44,553 bases of DNA, from assembly GCA_016871445.1 (NCBI GenBank), contig VHDH01000019.1, positions 1-44,553 of the forward strand, given 5' to 3'. This document shows, in pieces, positions 1 through 9,876 of the stretch. Source of the stretch: Verrucomicrobiota bacterium (GTDB taxonomy: Bacteria; Verrucomicrobiota; Verrucomicrobiia; Limisphaerales; SXTU01). How positions within the stretch are numbered: the stretch's first letter is position 1; every line of letters starts with the position of its first letter. Under the pieces are notes generated by a model, which saw only the letters and a list, made by a program, of their open reading frames with translations, was not told the origin of the DNA and made no database searches. The position numbers were made by a program, and so were the translations under genes.

Positions 1-2
1 CG

Positions 3-296
3 GAAGCTGCGGCGGCCACTCAACCGCCAGCAACCGCAGCACCGCAGGCCCAGCGGAAGGCGTCCCCTCCTGCTCCCGACTCTTTGCCCACCGCGCCAGC
101 GGATGCCTCGTTGCGTTTGCCGGTGCAACAGGAACTCACCGGCGCGATCCATCTCTATCAGATGGATCATCAAAGGCTGCCGGCTGACTTCACTACGCTT
201 GTGCGGGAAAAGTATCTGCCCGCTCTGCCAAATCCACCGCCGGGCAAGCGCTTTGCCCTCGACCGCAATCGACTTCAGGTGGTCATCATGGACTAA
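3..296 (+). CDS. C-terminal fragment of a Pro/Ala-rich protein (partial)
   Basis: The reading frame is open from the left edge and stops at TAA 294-296, so the N-terminus lies outside the window. About 30 Ala/Pro/Gln-rich residues, probably a flexible linker, precede a compact region with the pattern LTGAIHLYQMDHQRLP ... LVREKYLPALPNPPPGKRF. Similar short modules (a helix, then a 'YxxxxGxLP' type turn, then 'LPxPPxGKxF') occur at the ends of verrucomicrobial secreted or pilin-like proteins. The function is not recognised. The window shows only about 97 residues. A TTG at 84 could start a smaller protein, but the open frame and continuous linker composition upstream argue for a longer gene. 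Confidence 0.55.
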   Translation, partial: EAAAATQPPATAAPQAQRKASPPAPDSLPTAPADASLRLPVQQELTGAIHLYQMDHQRLPADFTTLVREKYLPALPNPPPGKRFALDRNRLQVVIMD

Positions 297-313
297 CTGC
301 CGGCGCTGGCCGA

Positions 314-1099
314 CTACAGGCTCCGTTCGTAGGCCGTGTTGATCAAGTAGTCCTTCCCCAGCGCATCCGCCAGCGGGTCAATGTCCTCCGCGCTGAAGCC
401 CAAGTGTAGATGGCGGCGCCAGCCTTCGGCGAATTTGAACCGCTTCGAGAGTTTGCCGACGGCGCGGGACATTTCCTCCATCGAACGCAGGTAAGAGTTC
501 ATCCCTTGGCTTACGTCCAGCCAGCCTTGCTGGCTTCGGTGTGTGCCGAGCGCGGCGAGTTTGGTGCTGTGTACAGCGGTGGTGTTGACGAACGCGCCGG
601 GGATGATCCTTCGGCGCAACGGGTCACACAGGCCGTGTGGCATGGCATGGTAGATCGTCACGTCATGCGCGAAAGTGGGGCGCGGCGGGGTGGTGTGGAA
701 GTTCGGCATGCCGTGGGTGAAGGCCGCCGTCACCGTGAGCCGGCAGGTGTTCATGTGGTCTTCCATGTAATCCTGCGGCGAGTGCGTGAGAATGATGCCG
801 GGCTGGGCTTCACGAATAACCGCCGCGAGGCGGCGCAGAGTCTTTACCTCGTAGAGAATTTCCAAATCGTCGCACAGGGGTGAATGGAAGTGCGCCCCGA
901 GAATTTTAGCGGCTTCTTTGGCTTCGGCGAGGCGGGCACGACGGGTTTTCGCAGGGCTAAACTCGACGCTGCCACAGTTCCCGGTGGAGAGGTTTAGGTA
1001 GTGGGTTTGCCAGCCGCGTTGCTTAAGCCGTAGTAGGGTGCCGGCGGCGACGAATTCGATGTCGTCTGGGTGCGCAAAAATGGCGAAGGCGGATCGCAT
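314..1099 (-). CDS. PIG-L/LmbE family deacetylase
   Basis: This 261-residue protein belongs to the PIG-L/LmbE family of zinc-dependent N-acetylglucosaminyl deacetylases. The N-terminal strand is followed by the metal-binding motif AHPDDIE at residues 9-15. A second conserved block, THSPQDYMEDHMNT near residues 105-118, supplies the remaining metal-ligand histidine. Family members remove acetyl groups from GlcNAc-containing glycans, lipids or thiols; the actual substrate cannot be read here. There is no signal peptide, so it is probably cytoplasmic. It is transcribed away from cobA-hemD and has an ATG start. Many PVC genomes carry several paralogues used in carbohydrate metabolism. Confidence 0.85.
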   Translation of the reverse strand: MRSAFAIFAHPDDIEFVAAGTLLRLKQRGWQTHYLNLSTGNCGSVEFSPAKTRRARLAEAKEAAKILGAHFHSPLCDDLEILYEVKTLRRLAAVIREAQPGIILTHSPQDYMEDHMNTCRLTVTAAFTHGMPNFHTTPPRPTFAHDVTIYHAMPHGLCDPLRRRIIPGAFVNTTAVHSTKLAALGTHRSQQGWLDVSQGMNSYLRSMEEMSRAVGKLSKRFKFAEGWRRHLHLGFSAEDIDPLADALGKDYLINTAYERSL

Positions 1100-1110
1100 G
1101 GAGAGAGAAG

Positions 1111-1144
1111 GAACGGGAAGCCGCCGCCGCTGGCAATCCCGTTC
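1111..1144. promoter_or_regulatory. Hairpin in the divergent spacer before cobA-hemD
   Basis: The spacer contains perfect 8-base arms, GAACGGGA at 1111-1118 and TCCCGTTC at 1137-1144, with an inner GCC/GGC pairing, followed on the plus strand by TTTATC. It lies between the two divergent starts, so it would fall in the leader of one of them or act as a DNA operator. It could also resemble an intrinsic terminator on the plus strand, but no upstream plus-strand gene needs one except the partial gene ending at 296. Confidence 0.3.
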
Positions 1145-1204
1145 TTTATCAAAGGCGCTTTTGCCCTTTGAGCTTTGGCTACTCGCTTTTACAGTCCCGC
1201 GTAC

Positions 1205-2719
1205 ATGAAGCCCCAGGGCACAGTCTATTTGGTGGGCGCGGGACCGGGCGATGCGGGCCTGCTTACGCGGCGCGGCGCGGAGTTACTCGCGCGTGCGGAT
1301 GTGGTGGTCTACGACGCGTTAGTTAACGCCGATTTGCTCCGCCTTGCGCCCAAGTCCGCTGAATTCATCTATGGTGGCAAGCGCGCTGCTGCACACGCCA
1401 TCCCGCAGGACGAGCTAAACCAGTTGCTTGTTACCCGGGCCAAGTCGGGCCAGACAGTCGTCCGGTTAAAGGGCGGCGATCCCTACATTTTCGGGCGCGG
1501 CGGCGAAGAGGCCGAGGAACTCGCAGCGGCGAAGGTATCATTCGAGGTTGTGCCGGGCGTGTCGTCGTTTTATGCCGGGCCAAATTACGCCGGCATACCC
1601 GTCACGCATCGCGATCACTGCTCCAGCTTCACCGTGCTCACCGGGCATGAAGACCCGACCAAGGATGAGAGCAGCATTGATTGGGCGCAGCTCGCGAAAG
1701 GCAGCGGCACAAAAGTCGTGCTCATGGGCGTTGAGCGCATCCGGCGCATCGCCGAGCAGCTCATCGCGCACGGCATGGCGGGGGATACACCGGTCGCACT
1801 CGTGCGCTGGGGCACGACGGGCCGGCAACAAAGCATTGAAGGCACGCTCGCGAACATCGCGGACGTGGTGGAGAAGGCCAAGTTCACCGCCCCCGCCGTG
1901 ACGATCATCGGTGGCGTGGTGAAGCTGCGCGGGAAGCTTAATTGGTTTGAAAACCGGCCGCTCTTCGGCCAGCGCGTCGTCGTCACGCGCACCCGTGAAC
2001 AGGCCAGCGACCTCGCGCACCAGCTCGCGGAACTAGGCGCGGACGTCTTGGAAATTCCGACCATAAAGATCGCTGCGCCGTCAAAGCGCGAAGTGCTTGC
2101 CGAGGCGATGGGCGGGTTGGGCACTTACCAATGGCTTGTCTTCACCAGCCCAAACGGCGTCACGAGTTTCTTTGATTACTACTTTAAAGCCTTTGATGAC
2201 ATTCGGGGCCTGGGTTGCGTGCGTTTCGCGGCGGTGGGTCCTGCCACGGCGTCAAAGCTAAAGGAACTCCATCTCTCCGTGGATGCGATGCCCGATAAAT
2301 ATGTGGCCAAGGACATCGCCAAAGCCATCGCCGAGAAGGATGACTTGGAGAATCTCCGCGTGCTTTTGCTACGGGCCGAAGTGGCGAACCCCGAGTTGCC
2401 GAAACTGCTGGAAGACGCCGGGGCCATCGTGGACGACGTGGCGGTTTATCAGACCGTGCCTGAGACCGACGATGTGACGGGCGCAGCCGCGCGGCTCACG
2501 GACGACGGCGCGGATTGGCTGACCTTCGCGAGCAGTTCGGCGGTCGAGAATTTTCATGCACGTTTTAACCTGCCCGGGTTGCTGAAGAAATTCCCCGCAC
2601 TAAAAACCGCGAGCATCGGCCCTGAGACGACGAAGGCACTGACGGCGCTTGGCCTGAAGCCCACGGTGGAAGCCAAGCCCCACACGATTGATGGTCTGGT
2701 GAAGGCTATCGTGTTCTGA
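1205..2719 (+). CDS. cobA-hemD: Fused uroporphyrinogen-III C-methyltransferase / uroporphyrinogen-III synthase
   Basis: This bifunctional tetrapyrrole enzyme has about 504 residues. The first half (about 1-250) is an SAM-dependent uroporphyrinogen-III methyltransferase (SUMT). It shows VYLVGAGPGDAGLLT near the N-terminus, VRLKGGDPYIFGRGGEE, and VVPGVSSFYAGPNYAGIPVTHR. The second half (about 260-504) is a HemD fold starting at QRVVVTRTREQASDLA and ending with GPETTKALTALGL. HemD cyclises hydroxymethylbilane to uroporphyrinogen III, and CobA methylates it to precorrin-2 for siroheme or B12. I chose ATG 1205 because the conserved SUMT start follows immediately; a TTG at 1175 would add ten residues. 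The fusion is common in Gram-positive and PVC genomes. No other heme genes are adjacent. Confidence 0.92.
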   Translation: MKPQGTVYLVGAGPGDAGLLTRRGAELLARADVVVYDALVNADLLRLAPKSAEFIYGGKRAAAHAIPQDELNQLLVTRAKSGQTVVRLKGGDPYIFGRGGEEAEELAAAKVSFEVVPGVSSFYAGPNYAGIPVTHRDHCSSFTVLTGHEDPTKDESSIDWAQLAKGSGTKVVLMGVERIRRIAEQLIAHGMAGDTPVALVRWGTTGRQQSIEGTLANIADVVEKAKFTAPAVTIIGGVVKLRGKLNWFENRPLFGQRVVVTRTREQASDLAHQLAELGADVLEIPTIKIAAPSKREVLAEAMGGLGTYQWLVFTSPNGVTSFFDYYFKAFDDIRGLGCVRFAAVGPATASKLKELHLSVDAMPDKYVAKDIAKAIAEKDDLENLRVLLLRAEVANPELPKLLEDAGAIVDDVAVYQTVPETDDVTGAAARLTDDGADWLTFASSSAVENFHARFNLPGLLKKFPALKTASIGPETTKALTALGLKPTVEAKPHTIDGLVKAIVF

Positions 2720-3249
2720 GTAGAGGCGGTGCCAGCTCACCTGCTTCGAAGGCGTATGATCACCCTCCAGCATTCGGGCGATGACGGATGTAGATCGCCA
2801 GCTCTGTCAGGCTCTGCTTGGGTTGGTATGCGAATCTCCCTTACGTCCCTCGCATGGCGGAAGTTGGAACCGCGCCCCATTGGGACTGACGCCTTAAAAT
2901 CGTTTGGAGCACAGTAATCGTCACTACGCTCTGCTAGGCACCGTGAGCCGTGCGGACGCTCCCGGGATTCGCAGTTGGGGATAATTCACCGTTGACGGTC
3001 GGCGGGGATGGCTTACAAAGACGGCTCGCTTGCGGGCGAACCTAGACTTATCGCGGGCATAAACAAAACCGAAATGTGTGTTAACGGCGGTGGCGGGGCT
3101 TGCGGACAAGCGGGTGCTGAATTATTTAAAAGTGTGTTGGTGTTTTGTTCGACGCTCCGCCAAACCAAAAACTTTTGACCGTGATTATTTGTCCGGCAGT
3201 TGTGTGAAATAATTCACAAAGCTCCGGCCAATCCAAACAACCAGTCTTC
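2720..3249. other. Intergenic region upstream of the ACIII operon
   Basis: This is 530 bases without a convincing gene. Composition changes from GC-rich to AT-richer near the right end, where the TGTGA-N6-TCACA palindrome lies. A TTGACC at about 3176 could be a -35 element, but I see no good -10 at 17 bases. A GC-rich stretch around 2941-2965 (GTGAGCCGTGCGGACGCTCC) loosely resembles the ends of the repeat family described at 40525-40674, but the similarity is weak. Short open frames here have no recognisable family features. Confidence 0.5.
3203..3218. promoter_or_regulatory. CRP/FNR-family-like operator TGTGA-N6-TCACA
   Basis: The sequence TGTGAAATAATTCACA is a perfect 16-base palindrome matching the classical CRP consensus half-sites TGTGA and TCACA with a 6-base spacer. 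It ends 31 bases before the ATG of actA. This position fits a regulator overlapping or immediately downstream of the promoter of the respiratory operon. Which CRP/FNR family protein binds, and whether it activates or represses, cannot be seen. Confidence 0.5.
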
Positions 3250-3900
3250 ATGTCAGACATTTTTCCCAAGTGGACCAACAAACTGCCTGCGATGGTGATC
3301 GTCGGCGGGTTGGTCGTTGGTGGCGTGGTCACAGCGGGCATCACTTATTACATGACCCCCAAGTATGCGCGCGTCGGTTACAAGCCCGTGCAGCCGGTGG
3401 CCTTCAGTCATGCGATTCATGCTGACCAGCTCGGAATGGACTGCCGTTACTGTCACAACGGCGTGGAGAAATCTTGGTATTCCAACGTCCCCTCGGCCAG
3501 CACTTGCATGAACTGCCACAACCAGGTGCTCAAGGATGATCCCAAGCTCGCACTAGTTCGCGAGTCCGCCGCAACCGGGAAGACTATCCCTTGGGTGCAA
3601 ATCCACAAGACGCCCGACTACGTTTATTTCAACCACTCCGTCCATGTGAATCGTGGTGTTTCTTGCGTACATTGCCACGGCCAAGTCAACAAAATGGAAG
3701 AAGTACGTCACAGCAAGTCGCTGGGCATGGCTTTCTGCCTCGACTGCCATCGTAATCCGGCCGAAAAAATTCGTCCCAACGACCAAGTGTTTAACCTCGA
3801 CTGGCAGGCCCCTGAAGGCTTCGCCAAGAGCGGGGGTGCGAAGCTGGTCAAAGATTGGAACGTGCATCCCGGCGAGAGTTGCTCCGTCTGCCACCGATGA
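3250..3900 (+). CDS. actA: Alternative Complex III pentaheme cytochrome c subunit ActA
   Basis: This 216-residue multiheme protein is the first gene of the operon. A single N-terminal membrane segment (about 14-34) anchors it, and the rest is predicted periplasmic. Five CxxCH heme motifs are visible at residues 65-69, 86-90, 139-143, 163-167 and 211-215, the count expected for ActA. Additional histidines (FSHAIHAD, FNHSVHVN) are typical bis-His axial ligands. In ACIII, ActA receives electrons and passes them along the periplasmic side. Its TGA overlaps the ATG of actB (ATGA), so the two are translationally coupled. A perfect CRP-like palindrome lies just upstream. Confidence 0.93.
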   Translation: MSDIFPKWTNKLPAMVIVGGLVVGGVVTAGITYYMTPKYARVGYKPVQPVAFSHAIHADQLGMDCRYCHNGVEKSWYSNVPSASTCMNCHNQVLKDDPKLALVRESAATGKTIPWVQIHKTPDYVYFNHSVHVNRGVSCVHCHGQVNKMEEVRHSKSLGMAFCLDCHRNPAEKIRPNDQVFNLDWQAPEGFAKSGGAKLVKDWNVHPGESCSVCHR

Positions 3901-6900
3901 AATTTATCCCTCCCGTTTGTCCTGAGCCGGAAATCGGCCCACAATATTTTCGTAGCCCTGAAGCAATGGCGAATTCCGCCCAGCTTCAGGAATGGGCCGA
4001 GCGTGAATTTCCCGCTGGGGCCAGCGAATTGACCGCGGCTGAGTCACGCCGCGACTTCATGAAGCTAATGTCTGCCTCTTTCATGTTGGCGGGCTTTGGC
4101 CTCACTGGATGTCGCCGTCCCACAGAATACATTTACCCCTTTGGCAAGCAGCCCGAGGGTTATATTCACGGCCTTTCACAGCACTTTGCGACTGCAATGC
4201 CCACGCGCACCGGCGCGATTCCGCTCCTCGCCAAGTCCAGCGATGGTCGGCCCACAAAAGTCGAGCCAAACCCGCTGCATCCCGACCAGGCGGGCACAGA
4301 CCAGTTTGCGCAAGCTTCCGTGCTGGGCCTCTACGACCCTGACCGCGCGCAGCATTTCAAGCAGGGCGGAAAAATCGCCAAGCGGGTGGACGCTCTCGAC
4401 GCGCTCGCACAAATTTCCAAGAGTGCGGCAGCCAACGGCGGTCGTGGACTCGCAATCATCGCAGAAAGCAGCAGTTCGCCGACGCGCGCGCGTTTGCAGG
4501 CGGCCATCGCGGCGAAGTTTCCAAACGCGGTCTGGGCTACATATGACGCGGTAGATGCCAGTATTCACGCGCGGGTTGCGAGTCTCGTAACCGGCAGGCA
4601 GGTCGCGCCCTACTTCAAGTTCGATGCGGCCAAGCGCATCCTCTCGCTCGATTGCGATTTTCTTGGCAGCGAAGATGAAATGTATCGCTACACGCGCGAC
4701 TTTGCGAAGGGCCGGAAAATCATCAAGCCAGACACCGCGCAAGGTTTTGAACTCATCAGCCGCCTTTACACAGTCGAGTCGCTGATGACGCTCACGGGCG
4801 GCAACGCCGACCATCGTCTGCGTGTCGCGCCCAGTCAGGTTGCGTCGGTAGCGGCACAGCTCGCTGCGGAAGTGCTCAAGCAATCCGGCAACTCCGCCTC
4901 GCTCAACACCGCCGCGCTAGCGGGCGGAGCGAAGGTGGACGCGAAGTGGGTAATCGAATGCGCGAAGGACCTCGTGGCGCACAAAGGCGCGGCGCTCGTG
5001 GTCGCGGGCCAGCGCCAGCCGCTCGCCGTCCACGCGCTCGCGCACGCGATGAACGAAGTGCTAGGCGCGTTCGGTAAAACGATCCAGTTGCTGGCTGCTC
5101 CGGACCAGCCGGGGACGGGGCAACTATTTGCCACGCCCGGTGTGGAGACGGTCGTGGTTCTGTCCGCAAATCCGGCTTACACGAATTCTGATTACTGGCC
5201 TACCATCACCCGGTCGGCGAAAACCATCATCCGGCTTGGTTGTCACGAGGATGAGACGGCCAAGGATGCGACGTGGCACCTGCCCGCCGCGCACTATCTC
5301 GAATCTTGGGGCGATGCTCGCACCAGCGATGGCACAGTCGTTGCCATTCAGCCGCTTATCGCCCCGCTGTTTGGCGGGCTGACCGAGTGCGAAGTGCTCG
5401 CCCAATTGCTCGGCGATCCGACTGCGAATTCGTACACGCTCACCCGCGAGACATTCGCCGCGCTGACCGGCGGTGCGTTTGATGAGGAAAAGTGGAAGCA
5501 TTTTCTGCACGACGGGTTCCTATCCGGCTCGAAGGCGAAAGCCGTCTCTACCACGTTTGATTGGAATGCGGCCGCGTCGCTTATTGCCGCTTTGGCGGTT
5601 TCCCCCGCGCCGTCCAAGGACAAGCTCGAAGTCATTTTCCACCGCGACGCGAGCGTGGACGACGGGCGTTACACAAACAACGGCTGGCTGCAAGAGTTGC
5701 CCGACCCGATTACCAAGCTCGTTTGGGACAACGCTGTGCTCATTAGCCGCGAGACCGCTACGCAGCTTGGCTTGAAGAACGGCGATGTGATTTCGGTTTC
5801 CGCCAACGGCCGCACAGTCGATGGTGGCATCTGGATTCAGCCCGGCATGGCGGACTTCACGCTCGGTCTCGCGCTCGGCTACGGCCGCAAGTGGGGCCGC
5901 ATCGCGAGCTACGAGGACAAGAGCGTAGGCTTCAACGCCTACCCGCTGCGCTCCGCGAAGGGCGAGGGATTTGTCGGCGGTGCAACCGTCAAGGCCACCG
6001 GCCGCACGCACACTTTCATTTGCACGCAGGACCACTGGACGCTCCATGGCCGCCCGGTCGTGCGCGAGGCGAACTTGGACCAGTTCTTGAAACAGCCCGA
6101 TTTTGCGAAAGGCATGGATCTTGACGGCCACACTGAGTTCCTCGTCAAAAATCCCGATGGATCGATCAAGAACATATATCAGCATCCTTATAAGACCCAC
6201 CCCGAGTTGGCTAGCAAGTCGCACCAGTGGGGCATGGTCGTGGACCTAAACGCCTGCACCGGCTGCTCCGCCTGCGTCATCGCGTGCCAGAGCGAGAACA
6301 ACATTCCCATCGTGGGTAAGGATCAGGTAGCGAAGGGCCGCGAGATGCATTGGCTCCGCATCGACCGCTATTACGCGGCAGATCCGAAGAAGAAAACCCC
6401 GGGCGGGACGCTGGATGCTTTCAAGAGCAACGCCTTAGGCACACCGGGCAACCCAGACACGGTCAACCTGGTTGAGCGCGACGAATTGCAGGCGACGAAA
6501 AAGTGGATTGATGACCCACAGGTCGTGACTCAGCCGATGATGTGTCAGCATTGCGAAAACGCGCCCTGCGAGAGTGTCTGCCCGGTCAATGCTACGGCGC
6601 ATGATGACGAAGGCATCAACGTGATGGCCTACAACCGCTGCGTTGGCACGCGTTATTGCGCCAACAACTGCGCGTGGAAGGTACGTCGGTTCAATTTCTT
6701 CGATTACAACAAGCGCCCCATAGGCGGCGGCAAGTTGGCTCAGGACTGGTTTAAGATGGACGTCGGCCTTTACAAAGGTCCGCTCGGTCGCCGACCCGGC
6801 GACGAAGTTGACATCATCTCGATGGCTCGCAACCCCGACGTGACTGTTCGCATGCGCGGCGTAATGGAAAAGTGCACGTTCTGCCAGCAACGCATCGAGG

Positions 6901-7252
6901 GCGCCAAGATTTCTCAAAAAGTCAGGGCGGGCGCGAGTAACGACGTGGTCGTGAGGGATGGCGCAATTAAAACCGCCTGCCAGCAAGTATGCCCCGCCGA
7001 CGCAATTACCTTTGGCAACACGCTCGACCCTGAGAGCGCGGTGTCCAAGCTCAAAAAGCACGACCGCAACTACACAGTCCTTGGCTTCCTAGACAACAAG
7101 CCCCGCACGACCTACCTCGCGCGCATCCGCAATCTTAATCCCGCCATGCCCGACGCGAAGATCTGGACTATCGAGGAATATCGCCAAGCCTCGGATCCAC
7201 ACTTTATGGCAGAACCGGCGGCTGACGGTGCCAAGAAAGGGGCCAAGCACTA

Positions 7253-7253
<1 letters not shown>
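3897..7253 (+). CDS. actB: Alternative Complex III iron-sulfur subunit ActB (molybdopterin-enzyme-like fusion)
   Basis: ActB here has 1118 residues. It carries a twin-arginine motif (RRDFMK, residues 51-56) and a lipobox-like LTGC (Cys72), so it should be exported folded and possibly lipidated. Residues from about 75 to 770 form the degenerate molybdopterin-oxidoreductase-like domain, which in characterised ACIII carries no Mo cofactor. The C-terminal ferredoxin-like domain begins at Cys787 ([11 protein letters not shown]) and continues with [14 protein letters not shown] from Cys883, [11 protein letters not shown], and CTFCQQR with CQQVCPADA, enough for four FeS clusters. I chose the ATG at 3897 overlapping the actA stop; a TTG at 3855 lies inside actA and is unlikely. 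Confidence 0.93.
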
Positions 7254-8694
<1,441 letters not shown>

Positions 8695-8695
<1 letters not shown>

Positions 8696-9225
8696 TGAAC
8701 GCATACGGTCTCCTCGCCGTCTTCGACACTCCAGCCGACGCGATGCACGCGGCGGAAAAGGTGCGCGACGCCGGCTATTCCAAGTGGGATGTCCACACGC
8801 CGTTCCCCGTACACGGAATGGACGCGGCCATGGGCCTCTCCAACTCGAAGGTCGGCTGGTTCACTTTCCTCGGCGGCGTGACCGGCTACACGTCCGGCAT
8901 GATCATGATTTGGTGGATGAATGCTTACGACTATAAGATCATCATTGGTGGTAAACCAATGTTCAGCCCGTTCTTTAGCTTTCCCGTCAGCTATGAGTTG
9001 ACCATCTTGCTGGCGTCGTTTGGCTCGCTCATCGGCATGTTTCTCCTCAATCGCCTGCCGCGCCTGCATCATCCGCTTTTGAAGAACCGCAAGTTCTCCA
9101 CGGGTGCGTCGCACGACAAGTTCATCCTCGTTATCGAAACGGCCGACCCGAAGTTCAACGACCAAGAAACCCGCAAACTGCTTTCATCCGCTGGCAGTAA
9201 GCACATCGAACTGGTGGAGGACTGA
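8695..9225 (+). CDS. actD: Alternative Complex III subunit ActD (DUF3341)
   Basis: This 176-residue DUF3341 protein starts at the ATG that overlaps the actC stop. The N-terminal part (YGLLAVFDTPADAMHAAEKVRDAGYSKWDVHTPFPVHGMDAAMG) is the characteristic ActD cytoplasmic region. Two transmembrane helices follow at about 60-85 and 100-125, and a short C-terminal tail ends with VETADPKFND. In ACIII, ActD binds next to ActC and ActF on the cytoplasmic side. The frame stays open far upstream inside actC, which is a composition artefact and not an N-terminal extension. Confidence 0.92.
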
Positions 9226-9227
9226 CC

Positions 9228-9872
9228 ATGCGCTACTTCTTTGTCGCTTTGTTCGGCTTTCTGCTCTTAGCACTGACCGTTTTTGGCATTGCTGGCCGGC
9301 GAGGTACAGACTTTCGCAAGCCACCCTTGGAAATCTTCGATGACATGGTGCGACAAGCCAAACTGCGCCCGCAGGTGCCAAACAGTTTTTTCTCCGACGG
9401 CCGCAGCTCGCAGGCATATGTCGTCGGCACCGTCGCCCAGCGTATCGGTGATCAGCCTAATCAAGCTTGGCAAGGTACCGCGCAAAACACTGGCTTGGTG
9501 CCCGGCACCACAAATTATGTTGCAGCCATCCCGGTGCCTGTGACCGCTGCGCTTCTCGAACGGGGACGCGAGCGCTACAATATCTCTTGTGTACCCTGTC
9601 ACGGCCCGGTCGGTGACGGCAATGGCATCACCAAGAAGATTGGCGCGATGCCGGTCGTAGCAAGCCTGCTCGATAAAAACGCCGTCACTATCCCCGACGG
9701 CTTGGTGTTCCACATTATCGGTCAGGGTAAGGCTCCGAACATGCAGGGTTACGCCTCGACCATTCAAATCAATGACCGTTGGGCCATCGTTGCTTACGTC
9801 CGTGCGCTTCAGCGCGCGCGCTATGCAACCTTGGAAGAAGTTCCCGCCGCTGAACGCGCCATGATGAAGTAA
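9228..9872 (+). CDS. actE: Alternative Complex III monoheme cytochrome c subunit ActE
   Basis: This 214-residue protein has one N-terminal membrane helix (about 4-22) and a class I cytochrome c fold. The heme motif is CVPCH at residues 121-125, and a likely axial Met is Met172 in APNMQGYAS, followed by the C-terminal helix RWAIVAYVRALQ. ActE accepts electrons at the periplasmic face and hands them to the downstream acceptor. I see no lipobox cysteine at the end of the signal segment, so it is probably helix-anchored. It starts two bases after the actD stop. Confidence 0.92.
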   Translation: MRYFFVALFGFLLLALTVFGIAGRRGTDFRKPPLEIFDDMVRQAKLRPQVPNSFFSDGRSSQAYVVGTVAQRIGDQPNQAWQGTAQNTGLVPGTTNYVAAIPVPVTAALLERGRERYNISCVPCHGPVGDGNGITKKIGAMPVVASLLDKNAVTIPDGLVFHIIGQGKAPNMQGYASTIQINDRWAIVAYVRALQRARYATLEEVPAAERAMMK

Positions 9873-9876
9873 CGCC

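Noticed and set aside
410-883. Plus-strand open frame opposite the PIG-L deacetylase gene
   Set aside because: It lies entirely antisense to a well-supported gene and has no recognisable motif.
2941-2965. GC-rich stretch resembling the ends of the palindromic repeat family
   Set aside because: Only a short, imperfect resemblance and no hairpin partner could be found, so I did not list it as a copy.
3897-6250. Absence of the molybdenum-ligating residue in the molybdopterin-like part of ActB
   Set aside because: This is normal for ActB of Alternative Complex III, so it is not a sign of decay. For the same reason I do not link moaD/moaE functionally to this operon.
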